Made by a program: the position numbers and the translations under genes. Positions 43,095 through 52,467 of a stretch of DNA of 64,000 nt are shown in pieces. Where the stretch lies: contig NZ_JFFR01000033.1 in the NCBI RefSeq assembly GCF_000695685.1, forward strand, positions 359,816 to 423,815. The letters run 5' to 3'. Origin of the DNA: Vibrio fortis. Lineage in GTDB: Bacteria > Pseudomonadota > Gammaproteobacteria > Enterobacterales > Vibrionaceae. The notes below the pieces were generated by a model. The model was given only the letters and a program-made list of their open reading frames with translations. It ran no database searches and was not told the DNA's origin. Within the stretch, counting starts at the first letter, position 1; every line of letters starts with the position of its first letter.

Positions 43095-43541
43095 ATGTCA
43101 CAAACAAGAAGCACCATGCTAAGGCTAGGTTATCTTGGCCTGATACCTTTTGCGTTCGGTCTGTTGTTGATGTTGTTAGACGCTCAGTTTTTCTCTTTGG
43201 GAGGAGATCAGCTCTTTGTCAGCTACAGTGTTGTCATTCTGAGCTTCCTATCTGGTGTGCTGTGGGGCAGAGCCATTGACTACCCAGAGCAAAGCTTGAG
43301 CCGCAACGCGCTACTGTTGAGTAATGTTTTTCTGTTGATTGCATGGGCTGCGTTATTGCAAGGGGCTGGCAGCACCAGCCTCACTATCACAGTGCTAGCG
43401 GCGGGGTATATCGCAGTCTGGTTCTCTGAATACCAACTTAGGCCCCAACCTCAAAACCAATTGCCAGAAGGGTACATGGGCATGAGGGGAATCCTTACAT
43501 CCAGTGTCGTGGTGATGCATGGCGTTGCCTTGCTCGGTTAA
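43095..43541 (+). CDS. DUF3429 membrane protein
   Basis: A 148-residue protein with about four to five hydrophobic segments (starting GYLGLIPFAFGLLLMLLDA) and the FLSGVLWG motif seen in DUF3429 proteins. Function unknown. Cotranscribed with the peroxidase and ended by a strong bidirectional terminator. Confidence 0.75.
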   Translation: MSQTRSTMLRLGYLGLIPFAFGLLLMLLDAQFFSLGGDQLFVSYSVVILSFLSGVLWGRAIDYPEQSLSRNALLLSNVFLLIAWAALLQGAGSTSLTITVLAAGYIAVWFSEYQLRPQPQNQLPEGYMGMRGILTSSVVVMHGVALLG

Positions 43542-43542
43542 T

Positions 43543-43573
43543 AAAAACGGCCATCATTGTGATGGCCGTTTTT
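43543..43573. terminator. Bidirectional terminator
   Basis: AAAAACGGCCATC pairs perfectly with GATGGCCGTTTTT around 5 bases, serving the DUF3429 gene and the convergent acetyltransferase gene. Confidence 0.93.
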
Positions 43574-43583
43574 ATCAGTATGT

Positions 43584-44150
43584 TTAGCTACTTTGCTTAT
43601 CAACATCGAGCCTGCGAATCAGCTTTGCTGGTGTTCCACCATAGAGGCAATCAGGTGGTACATCGCTGTTGACTACTGAGTTTGCAGCGATCACTGAGCG
43701 AGCTCCAATAGTGACGCCTTGATTGATCACGCAGTTACCACCAATCCAAGCGTCGTCTTCAACCGTAATTGGTTGGCAAAAGGTTTCCCATTTACGACGG
43801 CTTAGATGATTCAATGAGTGAGAAGCAGTATAGAGCTGTGCACTCGGACCGATCATTACGTTGTTGCCGATCTTAATGTTCGCGCCATCTAGCATCACCA
43901 CATTCATATTGATGAAGGTGTCATCACCTATCTCGATGGTCTTTCCGAACTCACAATGGAAGGGAGCGCGCACGATACTCTTGCCTACTTTTCCAAATAG
44001 GTTGGTTTGCAAGCGTTCTTGCTGAGAGGCATCTGTACTTCGGTTAAATTCAGAGAGAGCATGCAGGGCATGAGTACGCATTTGGTCGATTTCTTGATCG
44101 GCGCCATCGAAGATCTCGCCTGACAACATTTTTTCGAGTTCTGTTTTCAT
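43584..44150 (-). CDS. Sugar O-acetyltransferase (Maa/LacA type)
   Basis: A 188-residue left-handed beta-helix acetyltransferase. An N-terminal Mac domain starts MKTELEKMLSGEIFDGADQE; hexapeptide repeats occupy the rest, with the catalytic His in YTASHSLNH and the acetyl-CoA region at GGNCVINQGVTIGARSVIAANSVV. It acetylates maltose, glucose or a related sugar in the cytoplasm. A paralogue is encoded at 63236. Monocistronic. Confidence 0.9.
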   Translation of the reverse strand: MKTELEKMLSGEIFDGADQEIDQMRTHALHALSEFNRSTDASQQERLQTNLFGKVGKSIVRAPFHCEFGKTIEIGDDTFINMNVVMLDGANIKIGNNVMIGPSAQLYTASHSLNHLSRRKWETFCQPITVEDDAWIGGNCVINQGVTIGARSVIAANSVVNSDVPPDCLYGGTPAKLIRRLDVDKQSS

Positions 44151-44264
44151 CTCTGCACTACTCGTTAGTCAATCTTGAATATAGGTTAACGACAAATAGG
44201 TAATAAAAAAGAAAAAAGCTTTCGCCTTTCTCTTCCTGATTTATCTTGCGTTACTCAAACCTTA

Positions 44265-45263
44265 TTAGATTTGGTCTGCGAAGCTCATAAGGTGTTGTTT
44301 TACTTCGTCTGAAGCAAACGCGTTTTCTACAGAGTATTTGTAGATTTGAGCGTAATCTTCTTTGGTTAAGTCGAACGTTTCACATACACGCTTAACTTCG
44401 TTAGTCATGGTTGTGTTCGATACTGTGCGGTTATCAGTGTTGATCGTTACCACGATACCGTCTTTCTGGAATTCAGAGATAGGGTGGTCGCTGAACTTAT
44501 GAATACACTTCGTCTGAACGTTACTTGTTGGGCATGTTTCTAGCGCTACTTGCTTCTCTTTCACGATGTTGTACGCATCTTCGTTACCTTGGATGTGAAC
44601 ACCGTGACCAATACGTTCAGCGTCTAGTAGCGTTACCGCGTCGTAAACGTTTTGACCGTGCCATTGCTCACCAGCGTGTACTGTCACACGGTAGCCTTTT
44701 TCGATAGCGTATTTTGTGTACTCTGGGAACTCTGCACAGAAACCTGGCTTCTCACCACCCGCGATATCAAATGCTACGACACCTTTGCCTAGGTAAGCTT
44801 GGCCTGCATCGATCACGTCTTTGATAGAGTCTTTCGGGAACATACGAAGAACAGAAAGGATGTAGTTACCTTTGATGTCGTACTTCTCTTCTGCACGCTT
44901 CATGCCTTTCACAGCGCTTGCGATGATCGTATCAAGCGACAGACCTTTGTTTACGTGAAGAATAGGTGCAAAACGCACTTCAAGGTATTTCACGTTCTCA
45001 AGAGCTGCGTCTTCGTAAAGCTCGTAAGAGATACGCTCAATCGCTTCTTCAGTTTGCATTACTTTAAGTGGTAGAGAGAAACACGCTAGGTACTCATCTA
45101 GATTCTTACAGTCTTCTGGCACAGTAAGAGACTCAACTACGGCATCACGGTCTGCAGGTAGCTCAATATCGTATTGCTTTGCAAGATCAATGATGGTGTC
45201 TGGACGAACGCTTCCGTCTAGGTGGCAGTGAAGATCAATCTTAGGGAGTGCTAGAAAGTTCAT
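44265..45263 (-). CDS. add: Adenosine deaminase
   Basis: A 332-residue zinc hydrolase converting adenosine to inosine. Zinc ligands are in KIDLHCHLDGS (His 12 and 14); HAGE near 195 gives the third His and the catalytic Glu; RIGHGVHI gives the next His; TINTDNRTVS near 275 holds the last ligand Asp. Length is typical. Divergent from a LysR gene at 45389, which may control it. Adenine deaminase is less likely. Confidence 0.92.
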   Translation of the reverse strand: MNFLALPKIDLHCHLDGSVRPDTIIDLAKQYDIELPADRDAVVESLTVPEDCKNLDEYLACFSLPLKVMQTEEAIERISYELYEDAALENVKYLEVRFAPILHVNKGLSLDTIIASAVKGMKRAEEKYDIKGNYILSVLRMFPKDSIKDVIDAGQAYLGKGVVAFDIAGGEKPGFCAEFPEYTKYAIEKGYRVTVHAGEQWHGQNVYDAVTLLDAERIGHGVHIQGNEDAYNIVKEKQVALETCPTSNVQTKCIHKFSDHPISEFQKDGIVVTINTDNRTVSNTTMTNEVKRVCETFDLTKEDYAQIYKYSVENAFASDEVKQHLMSFADQI

Positions 45264-45388
45264 GAGTATTCCTTAGTTCTATTATTCTTGAGTAGTTAAC
45301 TCATAGGTTATATGGGTCTAAATTACCAACTTCATGATATGATTGAAAGTGACATAAAATCATTTTTGATGTGAATCTGAGGAATATC

Positions 45389-46324
45389 ATGGTTGATGTG
45401 AAGCGATTACTGAAGTGCGATATGAATCTTTTGCTCTGCTTGCACGTTTTACTCGAAGAGCGCAGTGTAAGCAAGACCGCACAGCGAATGTTTTTGAGCC
45501 AATCAGCAGTGAGTAAACAACTCACAAAACTTCGGACTTTGTTTGATGATCCTTTGTTCGAACGTGAGTCTAAAGGTCTGTTTCCAACGCCCAAAGCGCT
45601 GGAAATTGCCCCGAAAGTGCATCAAATATTACTCCAAGTTGAACAACTTACTGTGCCTGAGGATTTCGACCCTCTTGGTAGTGAGCGCACCTTTAACATT
45701 GATCTCGTCGAGACGGCCTACACCGCTATTTACCCTAAGTTTATGCCTAATGCGCTTGCACAAGCTCCGAACATCACCATAAACAGCACGACATGGACCG
45801 GTGAAACCTATAAACGCCTGTTAAAGCGAGAGGTGGACTTCGGTATTGGCATTTTCGAGCTAGACGAGCGCGCCAGCACGCACGTACATAGTATTCCTTC
45901 TGATCTCAATTACGTTGAGCTACTTCAAGATTATTCAGTCTGCTTAATGCGTAAAGATCACCCAGCATTGAAGGAAGAGTGGAACCTAAACACCTTCCTC
46001 AAATATCGACATATTCAGTTGGTGACGGGTGGGGTAGGCGATTGGTTATTGCTAGAAATACTGCAAGCGAAGCAGCTCAAGATTAACAAGGCGGCTAACG
46101 TCTCTGATATATCGAGTGCCGTGAAGCTCTGTAAGCAAAGCGATCTATTGATGTGTTACCCCTATAACTCGGTAAGAGACTACATCGAGAGCGGTGAACT
46201 GGTGATGAAACAGATACCGATAGAGCTGGTACCGGGTGGTCTATTCTTACTGTGGCACCGTTATTACGACTCTGAACCAAGCCACAAATGGCTGAGAGAG
46301 CTCATTATTGAACAGACTCGATAG
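45389..46324 (+). CDS. LysR-family transcriptional regulator
   Basis: About 311 residues; ATG at 45389 has a GAGG ribosome site, preferred over an in-frame GTG at 45371. Helix-turn-helix near residues 8-65 (LEERSVSKTAQRMFLSQSAVSKQL) and a two-lobed effector domain. Divergent from add; a near-palindrome CTTCATGATATGATTGAAAG (45330-45349) sits between them and contains a T-N11-A-like site. Target and ligand are unknown. Confidence 0.87.
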   Translation: MVDVKRLLKCDMNLLLCLHVLLEERSVSKTAQRMFLSQSAVSKQLTKLRTLFDDPLFERESKGLFPTPKALEIAPKVHQILLQVEQLTVPEDFDPLGSERTFNIDLVETAYTAIYPKFMPNALAQAPNITINSTTWTGETYKRLLKREVDFGIGIFELDERASTHVHSIPSDLNYVELLQDYSVCLMRKDHPALKEEWNLNTFLKYRHIQLVTGGVGDWLLLEILQAKQLKINKAANVSDISSAVKLCKQSDLLMCYPYNSVRDYIESGELVMKQIPIELVPGGLFLLWHRYYDSEPSHKWLRELIIEQTR

Positions 46325-46328
46325 TTGC

Positions 46329-47093
46329 TTATCGATTAAACGCCAAGGGTGTCTTGCCTGTCTGTTGTTTGAAGAAGGCAATGAAGGCGCTGTCAGATGA
46401 GAAGTCTAGTTGATGTGCGACCTCAGATACGGGCAGTGGGGTGGCGAGCAGTTCTATGGCTTTCATTAATCGCCACTGCTGACGCCAATCTTGGTAGCTC
46501 ATGCCCGTTTCAGCTTTAAAAATGCGACTCATCGTTTTGGTGCTCGCACCTGACTGGCCAGCAAGTTCGGTTAGGCTTGGCGGTAAGAACTCAGGCTTTG
46601 GCACTTGTTGGTGAAACCTAGTCAATCGACGATCTTGTGGCAGTGGCAGCACCAAAGATTGAGTCTGCGCATTGTAAAACTCTTCCCAAAACAGCTCGGT
46701 TGCCTTGCTGGTCCGCTCGGGTTCAATATCCCAATCCCACAATGCCATTCGATTGATGAGCGCCTTGAGGAGCTCATCTACATCCACGGTTGTAATGGTG
46801 TCAGGGCAACTAAACTCACCCACGTCGAAGTAAATAGAACGGTAAGCAACTACATTAGTCATTTGTGCGCGATGCACTGTACCTGGAGGTATCCACACTG
46901 CCTTGGTTGGCGGAAGAATACAAATGGCTTGCTCCAAGGTCAGCGTAATACAGCCGTGAGGTGCATAAAGTAGCTGTCCTTTTTGGTGCTGATGAAGCCC
47001 AGAATCATGTTGCCCGACATCAGCTGCAATTCCGACCACCTTTGCCTCGATGGAGTCAGCATCAAAATGAGTGTTGGGAGTGATCAGTGCCAT
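46329..47093 (-). CDS. AraC-family regulator with cupin-type N-terminus
   Basis: About 254 residues from ATG 47093; a TTG-initiated form 25 codons longer lacks a ribosome site. An N-terminal cupin-like sensor (HQHQKGQLLYAPHG) precedes a C-terminal double helix-turn-helix (TKTMSRIFKAETGMSYQDWRQ; VAHQLDFSSDSAFIAFFKQQTG). Divergent from an MFS exporter at 47193, which it most likely regulates. Convergent with the LysR gene, 4 bp from its stop. Confidence 0.87.
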   Translation of the reverse strand: MALITPNTHFDADSIEAKVVGIAADVGQHDSGLHQHQKGQLLYAPHGCITLTLEQAICILPPTKAVWIPPGTVHRAQMTNVVAYRSIYFDVGEFSCPDTITTVDVDELLKALINRMALWDWDIEPERTSKATELFWEEFYNAQTQSLVLPLPQDRRLTRFHQQVPKPEFLPPSLTELAGQSGASTKTMSRIFKAETGMSYQDWRQQWRLMKAIELLATPLPVSEVAHQLDFSSDSAFIAFFKQQTGKTPLAFNR

Positions 47094-47192
47094 TTGTCCG
47101 AATCTTGATGTTTTTGGTTTTAATGTTGTTAATGGGTCAAGGGTAGGTTGCTCTACACTGCGCGTCAAGTTGATTGATTCGGAGAAACAACC

Positions 47193-48374
47193 ATGAAAAT
47201 AAAACCGTCATTGTGGCAAATGGTACTGCTATTGATGCTTCCACAGGTCGCAGAAACCATTTATAGCCCAGCGTTGACGTCTATTGCTGACGCTTATGCC
47301 GTCAGTTATTCGCAAGCGGCTCAAACCCTCTCTGTCTATTTCGGCGCATTTGCACTTGGTGTGGTGGTATGGGGTGTATTGGCTGACCGCTTAGGAAGAC
47401 GCATCACCATGTTACTCGGCCTAATGGTATTTGTGATTGCGGCGAGTATCGCTATCTCTACTGCGAGTTTCACTGTGCTGATGATGGCGCGAGCATTGAG
47501 TGCTTTTGGAATCGCTGTGGGGTCTGTGGTCACGCAAACCATGCTGAGAGACTGCTTCACCAGTGAAGAGTTAAGCAAGGTCTTCGCCTATATGGGGATT
47601 GGTATTTCCATCAGCCCTGTATTAGGCATGTTGTTGGGAAGCCAGTTAAGTGCATTGGGTGGCCATAAATGGGTTTTCTTAGCATTGCTACTGATGGCGT
47701 TAGCCGCGTTGTTACATAGCCTCTTTACGTTGCCTGAAACTAAGCTGTCTGAAACCAAACTAAGTGAAACGAATCAGCCTGATACTAGCGTTGCTCTCAA
47801 ATCGCTCGCTTTAACCATGCTCAAAGATCGCCAAATATGGCTATCTGCACTGCTAGTGAGCGCTTACAACGTAGCTCTCTTTTCATACTACCAATTGGGC
47901 GCATTTACCTTTGCTCAGATGGGGATGAGCAATGAGCAGTTCGGTTATAGCGGCGCGGTGCTAGGCCTCGGAACTCTGGTTGGCAGCTACCTAAACAAAG
48001 CGTTACTGGCACGTGGTAAAACGTCACAACAACTTTTGAGACTCGCTGCGTTACTGCTGTTAGTCGGTGGCATTGGTGTGTGGCTGACTCAACACCAAGT
48101 CACGTTTTTATTGCCTATGATGCTGGTGGTGATGTCATTTGGGGTTGCGATTCCCAATGTGCTGAGCAAAGCCTTGATCAACTATCGCGCTCAAGTAGGC
48201 AGCGCCGGCGCGCTGTTTGGCTTGCTCTACTATTTGTTGATTGGAGGCGGACTGGCCTTGGTTGGCGTCGGGCAAAATCTTGGTGTTAGTTTAGTTGTGT
48301 GCGGTGTTATTTCAGTCTCCGCGACCTACTCTAATCAAAAAAAGAACAGAAAGTCTGAACTGGTAACAGGTTGA
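47193..48374 (+). CDS. MFS efflux transporter (Bcr/CflA-like)
   Basis: A 393-residue, twelve-helix major facilitator. The loop motif GVLADRLGRRITMLLG near 66 and the ARALSAFGIAVGSVVTQTMLRD helix near 108 are typical of drug-proton antiporters. It contains a short repeat (KLSETKLSETN, near 188-198) in the central cytoplasmic loop. Divergent from the AraC regulator. The exported compound is not known. Confidence 0.85.
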   Translation: MKIKPSLWQMVLLLMLPQVAETIYSPALTSIADAYAVSYSQAAQTLSVYFGAFALGVVVWGVLADRLGRRITMLLGLMVFVIAASIAISTASFTVLMMARALSAFGIAVGSVVTQTMLRDCFTSEELSKVFAYMGIGISISPVLGMLLGSQLSALGGHKWVFLALLLMALAALLHSLFTLPETKLSETKLSETNQPDTSVALKSLALTMLKDRQIWLSALLVSAYNVALFSYYQLGAFTFAQMGMSNEQFGYSGAVLGLGTLVGSYLNKALLARGKTSQQLLRLAALLLLVGGIGVWLTQHQVTFLLPMMLVVMSFGVAIPNVLSKALINYRAQVGSAGALFGLLYYLLIGGGLALVGVGQNLGVSLVVCGVISVSATYSNQKKNRKSELVTG

Positions 48375-48440
48375 TTTAGTGAGGGTTTAGATAGCGAAGG
48401 CTTAGCTATCAGATGGCTGACTATCAACAGTGATTGACAA

Positions 48441-48486
48441 GGGTAGAATGATCGCTCTACCCTGTAGGTAGAACAACCATTCTACC
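48441..48486. promoter_or_regulatory. Double operator of the TetR regulator
   Basis: GGGTAGA-N8-TCTACCC (48441-48462) is followed by GGTAGAA-N6-TTCTACC (48467-48486). Four GGTAGA half-sites alternate in orientation 50-95 bp before the TetR start, the arrangement expected for autorepression. Confidence 0.7.
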
Positions 48487-48535
48487 TTTGTGAGTGCGTT
48501 GATGTATTTCCTCTGAAACGTATTGAGATTGCTCT

Positions 48536-49057
48536 ATGTTGAAAGAACAGATTGCTGCAGCTCTTGAAGTTGCATTTAGCCAACACGGTTTTGCTGAGCC
48601 AAGTGTTGCTCAATTAAAAACAGCTTGTGGTGTGAGCTTAAGAACCTTGTACAAACATTACCCTTCAAAAGAGGCGATGATTGTTGGAGCTCTTGAACAT
48701 CGTCACCAGCGCTATTTAAGTCTGTTACTCGAAGAAACACCGCAAAGCGCTGAAGAGAGCATCGATCACGTGTTTACTCGGCTTCAAAATTGGATGGAAG
48801 AGTACGCACCACACGGTTGCTTGTCGATGAACGCGATTGCTGCGTTTCCTGACAATGAGTTGATCAACCAAGCCGTACTCGACCACAAACATGAAGTGCG
48901 AGCTCTGTTAGGGCAGTTGAGTCACAACGAAGCGTTATCTACCCCACTATTTCTATTGCATGAAGGCGTTTCAAGTGCATGGCTTGTACTCGGCCAAGCA
49001 GCCGTCGCTTCTGCGAAAAACACAGCTAAAACGCTGTTAATTGAGGATTCATTATGA
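48536..49057 (+). CDS. TetR-family regulator
   Basis: A 173-residue repressor with a TetR helix-turn-helix (AQLKTACGVSLRTLYKHYPSKEA near 25-47) and a short ligand domain. It overlaps the following oxidoreductase gene by 4 bp (ATGA), so both are made from one message. Two inverted repeats upstream suggest autoregulation. The inducer is probably a quinone or electrophile, which is inference from the partner. Confidence 0.87.
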   Translation: MLKEQIAAALEVAFSQHGFAEPSVAQLKTACGVSLRTLYKHYPSKEAMIVGALEHRHQRYLSLLLEETPQSAEESIDHVFTRLQNWMEEYAPHGCLSMNAIAAFPDNELINQAVLDHKHEVRALLGQLSHNEALSTPLFLLHEGVSSAWLVLGQAAVASAKNTAKTLLIEDSL

Positions 49058-50109
49058 GTTTTGATGTACCAGCAACGATGAAAGCCGTTGAGATGTTAGG
49101 CCATGGCGGAGAAGAGATGCTGCAATACCGAGAGAATGTTGCGGTTCCAACGCCCGCACCTAACGAAGTACTGATTAAGGTGATGGCGGCGGGTGTTAAC
49201 AATACCGACATTAATACGCGTATTGGGTGGTACTCGAAGAGCGATGATTCTGATGATGCCAGTTGGTCTGGTGAGTCTTTGAAATTCCCACGAATTCAAG
49301 GTGCAGATGTGTGCGGTGTTATCGTTGCAGTGGGTGAGCAAGTTGATGAGTCTCGTATTGGTGAGCGTGTGATGATCGAACCATGTCTAACAGAAGTGTA
49401 TGGTCGAGAACTCCCTCAGCCTTGGTACTTTGGTTCTGAGTGCGACGGTGGCTTTGCTGAATACACTAAGGTTGCATCTAAACATGCTTACGCGGTTCAA
49501 AGTGAACTGTCTGACATTGAGCTTGCTTCATTTCCTTGCTCCTATTCAACCGCAGAGAACATGCTCACTCGTGCTCAAGTCGCTGAAGGTGATCGCGTGT
49601 TGATCTCGGGTGCTTCTGGTGGTGTAGGCTCTGCCGCGATTCAGTTGGCTAAAGCGCGTGGCGCGTATGTGATTGCGATAACCAGTCCGAGCAAGAATCA
49701 ACAACTGTTAGATCTCGGTGCGGATGAAGTGATTCCTCGAGACGCGAACCTTATTGAGACGCTTGGCGTAAACAGTGTGAATGTGGTGATTGATTTGGTG
49801 GCGGGTGACCAGTGGCCGCAGTTCTTGGAAGTGTTAAAACCAGGTAGTCGCTATGCCGTCTCAGGCGCAATCGGCGGTGCGATGGTAGAGCTAGATGTGC
49901 GCACTCTTTATCTTAAAGACCTAAGCTTCTTTGGTTGTACAGTACTTGAGCCTGAAGTGTTCCAAAATCTGATTAATCGAATCGAAAAACAACAGATTCG
50001 CCCGATCGTGGCTCAGTCTTTCTCATTGGCTGATATTCATCAAGCACAGCAAGAGTTCTTGAAGAAAAACCATGTTGGTAAGATTGTATTGGAAGTCGCG
50101 CAAGGCTAA
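49054..50109 (+). CDS. MDR-family zinc-type alcohol dehydrogenase/quinone oxidoreductase-like protein
   Basis: A 351-residue medium-chain dehydrogenase/reductase. N-terminal GroES-like domain (PAPNEVLIKVMAAGVNNTDINTR), then a Rossmann domain with ISGASGGVGSAAIQLAKARG near 182-200. No structural-zinc cysteine cluster, so it resembles quinone oxidoreductases more than true alcohol dehydrogenases. Translationally coupled to the TetR gene. Likely reduces an alpha,beta-unsaturated carbonyl or quinone with NADPH. Confidence 0.83.
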   Translation: MSFDVPATMKAVEMLGHGGEEMLQYRENVAVPTPAPNEVLIKVMAAGVNNTDINTRIGWYSKSDDSDDASWSGESLKFPRIQGADVCGVIVAVGEQVDESRIGERVMIEPCLTEVYGRELPQPWYFGSECDGGFAEYTKVASKHAYAVQSELSDIELASFPCSYSTAENMLTRAQVAEGDRVLISGASGGVGSAAIQLAKARGAYVIAITSPSKNQQLLDLGADEVIPRDANLIETLGVNSVNVVIDLVAGDQWPQFLEVLKPGSRYAVSGAIGGAMVELDVRTLYLKDLSFFGCTVLEPEVFQNLINRIEKQQIRPIVAQSFSLADIHQAQQEFLKKNHVGKIVLEVAQG

Positions 50110-50136
50110 AGATAATCGACTATCTACAGAAATCAG

Positions 50137-50162
50137 AAAGGGGCCCATTGGAGCCCCTTTTA
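50137..50162 (+). terminator. Terminator after the oxidoreductase gene
   Basis: AAAGGGGC (50137-50144) pairs with GCCCCTTT (50153-50160), T-rich after. Confidence 0.88.
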
Positions 50163-50199
50163 TTGTTTTTACGTAACTGCCCGTTTCTATAAGTGTCTG

Positions 50200-51279
50200 T
50201 TACGCAACGTTAAGTTCAGCTGCTTCGGCTCTGATCGTTTCGACAATCGCTAATGATTTTGGCTGTGCTAAGCGTTGCTCACTGCGCTTCTCAAAAGTCT
50301 CAAGATCGATGATCTCTGATCGCAACAGAGATTGCAGTTCGCTCAGGTAGTTGGCTTCTAGCACCGCAATAGCTAATGGCGTTGCCGAAAACTTCTGTGA
50401 TTCCTGATAAGCGATCGCTAAAAATACTGATTCCGGTAGCTCCCAGAACTTGGCAAGTGTGTAGGTCAGCTTGATGGAATAGCTGTTGATCAATCGTTTA
50501 AAGGCGGTGGAGTTCGGCGGAACACTCGGGTCAACATGACGGAATGCTTCTACCATCACTTGGAAGATGATCATCTTGCCTAAGTTACGAATAAGTCCAA
50601 CAAAGTAGGCCGTTGACTCGTCTTCGTTCGAAGTGCTGTCTTTAAGTAGTTCTCTCGAGTAGCAGGCCGTTTGTAGGCTGTGATCCCAAATCTTCTCACC
50701 AAACTGACGCCAGTAGATGTTCAATGTTGGGGAGAACTCTTTCAGATAGGCGTTAATTACACCCTCAATCAGACCTTGTGAGCCCATATTCATGAATGCG
50801 GTCTTTAGATTCGTGACCTCTTTTTCAGAGCGGCGGTAGCGTGCGCTGTTTGCCAGCTTGATCATATCAGCTGCCATGCTTGGCTCTTTGTCGATGACTT
50901 TCAATAGAGTTTCAACATTGAAATCTTCACTCTTTAGTTCACTCATTAAAGTCGTGATCGAAGCAGGCATGACTGGTAGTTCATTGAGCAGAGCCTTTGG
51001 CGACAGAAGCAGTTTTTCAATACGTGCTGCAACGAAATCACTGAATGGGTCTGATTCCGTGTTCAATCGAGATTCCCCAAACAGATAATTCAGAAAATCC
51101 GCGTCATGCGGGCTGAGAGGTTTATCGGCTCTTAATGTGTGCTGAGGCGTTGCTGGTTGAGTCACCTCTGATTGCTGCTGTTGAGACCGGCTTTCAACGG
51201 TGTTTACTGATTCTTGCGAGGTTTTTAATGGTTGCCCCTTCAAAGAAGGGAATAGTGCTTGCAACACTCTTTTAAACAT
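50200..51279 (-). CDS. HDOD-domain protein
   Basis: A 359-residue protein with a Gln/Ser-rich N-terminal tail (about 25-55) and an HDOD domain (about 90-290) beginning LLNELPVMPASITTLMSELKS, with LANSARYRRS. HDOD proteins lack phosphodiesterase activity and act as signalling adaptors in motility, competence or virulence control. Monocistronic with a 270-bp upstream gap. The partner is unknown. Confidence 0.85.
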   Translation of the reverse strand: MFKRVLQALFPSLKGQPLKTSQESVNTVESRSQQQQSEVTQPATPQHTLRADKPLSPHDADFLNYLFGESRLNTESDPFSDFVAARIEKLLLSPKALLNELPVMPASITTLMSELKSEDFNVETLLKVIDKEPSMAADMIKLANSARYRRSEKEVTNLKTAFMNMGSQGLIEGVINAYLKEFSPTLNIYWRQFGEKIWDHSLQTACYSRELLKDSTSNEDESTAYFVGLIRNLGKMIIFQVMVEAFRHVDPSVPPNSTAFKRLINSYSIKLTYTLAKFWELPESVFLAIAYQESQKFSATPLAIAVLEANYLSELQSLLRSEIIDLETFEKRSEQRLAQPKSLAIVETIRAEAAELNVA

Positions 51280-51551
51280 TGAGTGGGATCCTAAAAGAAA
51301 AACATAATGCGAATAGGCTAGGGTATGTTGACTTTTCGTGGTTAAGTTTTGCTAGAAAGATCAACACGTCCTAATACCCACAATTATCTCATAGGAAATG
51401 CATAAATTAAATCAATGGAAGTTTTCCAGATTACAAACCCTTACGCATGGTTACTCATTTGTTAAAGGCTGTCGGCTATAGTGCGCCCGAGTGTTAATAA
51501 TTAAATAATCAATAACACCGTATTGGGATAATAATTTAGAGAGAGATTTTC

Positions 51552-51866
51552 ATGCTTGTCTTTACAGCAGATTCATTAAGCTTGGTTTTGGATTTACTAA
51601 AAACAGCCGATTACGCGCAGCACAACATTTACTTTAATGACGGCCAACACCAACATCAGCTGGTCGGTTTTGAAGTGAAATTTGAAGATTTTGAGTGCAA
51701 TGGTATGTTCCAACGTTTGGAAGTTGGCTACAAAATGAAGATGTCTTCAGCAGAGTTGGTCGAGTTCTGTTTTCATAACGGCCAGCTGAAAATGGAACCG
51801 ATGAAAGCTATCGCACCAAAGCATGATATCGGTACACCGTCTAAAATTGCTGAGTATAATTTCTAA
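51552..51866 (+). CDS. Conserved small protein of unknown function
   Basis: A 104-residue soluble protein I do not recognise. It starts MLVFTADSLSLVLDLLKTAD, contains an acidic strand pattern (FEVKFEDFECNGMFQRLEVGYKMKM cut across about 40-65) and ends DIGTPSKIAEYNF. No signal peptide or membrane segment. A GAGAGAGATT ribosome site and a strong downstream terminator support it as real. It stands alone between an HDOD gene and zur. Confidence 0.7.
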   Translation: MLVFTADSLSLVLDLLKTADYAQHNIYFNDGQHQHQLVGFEVKFEDFECNGMFQRLEVGYKMKMSSAELVEFCFHNGQLKMEPMKAIAPKHDIGTPSKIAEYNF

Positions 51867-51894
51867 TAAGTCGTGCTAATACACCCTTTATTTG

Positions 51895-51920
51895 AGCTGG
51901 GCACACCTGCCCAGCTTTTT
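51895..51920. terminator. Terminator between the small protein gene and zur
   Basis: AGCTGGGC (51895-51902) pairs with GCCCAGCT (51909-51916) with T following. Confidence 0.9.
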
Positions 51921-51923
51921 CAT

Positions 51924-52412
51924 TTACGTACTTCCACAGCATGTCTTTTCTTGTTTCAGGCAATCATCACAAACACAATTTATCTCTAGTTGCGGACTAA
52001 TCACGGTAAAGCCTTCTTCTCGCGCATTGGATTGCAAATCCATGATCAGCTTGGGGTCGATGGTTTGTTCACTGATCTTGTCACACTTAGAGCAGATGAA
52101 AAACTGAGGGATGCCGTGTTCATGCTCACAAAGGATATGCGAGCAAGCAATGTACTTATTGGACACCTTAAGTTTATGAGCCAAGTGCTCCTTTTCTAAA
52201 AACTCAAGAATACGATAGACGGACATAGCTTGAATCGTCTTATCCAAATGATCTCGGCAGTAGTCAACAATGTCATAGGCAGAGAGTGCTTTTCCTGACC
52301 CAATCAGAGCACGAAGTATTAGGCGTCTTGTCGCGGTTAGCTGCTTACCACGCGCTTTAAAGTTGTTTTCGACATGTTTGAGCTGAGCATCAGTATCTAC
52401 GGGCTTTGTCAT
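51924..52412 (-). CDS. zur: Zinc uptake regulator Zur (Fur family)
   Basis: A 162-residue Fur-family repressor. The winged helix is near 20-85 (LTATRRLILRALIGSGKALSAYDIVDY); zinc sites are seen in CSHILCEHEHG, FFICSKC and CVCDDC. These Cys pairs and the EHEHG motif mark Zur rather than Fur. It represses zinc uptake genes when zinc is ample. A Zur-box-like repeat lies 39 bp upstream. Confidence 0.88.
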   Translation of the reverse strand: MTKPVDTDAQLKHVENNFKARGKQLTATRRLILRALIGSGKALSAYDIVDYCRDHLDKTIQAMSVYRILEFLEKEHLAHKLKVSNKYIACSHILCEHEHGIPQFFICSKCDKISEQTIDPKLIMDLQSNAREEGFTVISPQLEINCVCDDCLKQEKTCCGST

Positions 52413-52450
52413 TAAACATTTCCATTATGAGAGCTGTATATATCCATAAG

Positions 52451-52467
52451 ATGTTATGTTATATCAT
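52451..52467. promoter_or_regulatory. Candidate Zur box
   Basis: ATGTTAT-GTT-ATATCAT, an imperfect inverted repeat (6 of 7) resembling the ATGTTATA-type Zur consensus, just upstream of zur; suggests autoregulation. Confidence 0.45.

Noticed and set aside
44265..45263. CRISPR, phage or defence genes in the middle region
   Set aside because: No repeats with spacers, nucleases or phage-like proteins were seen; genes here are ordinary metabolic and transport units.
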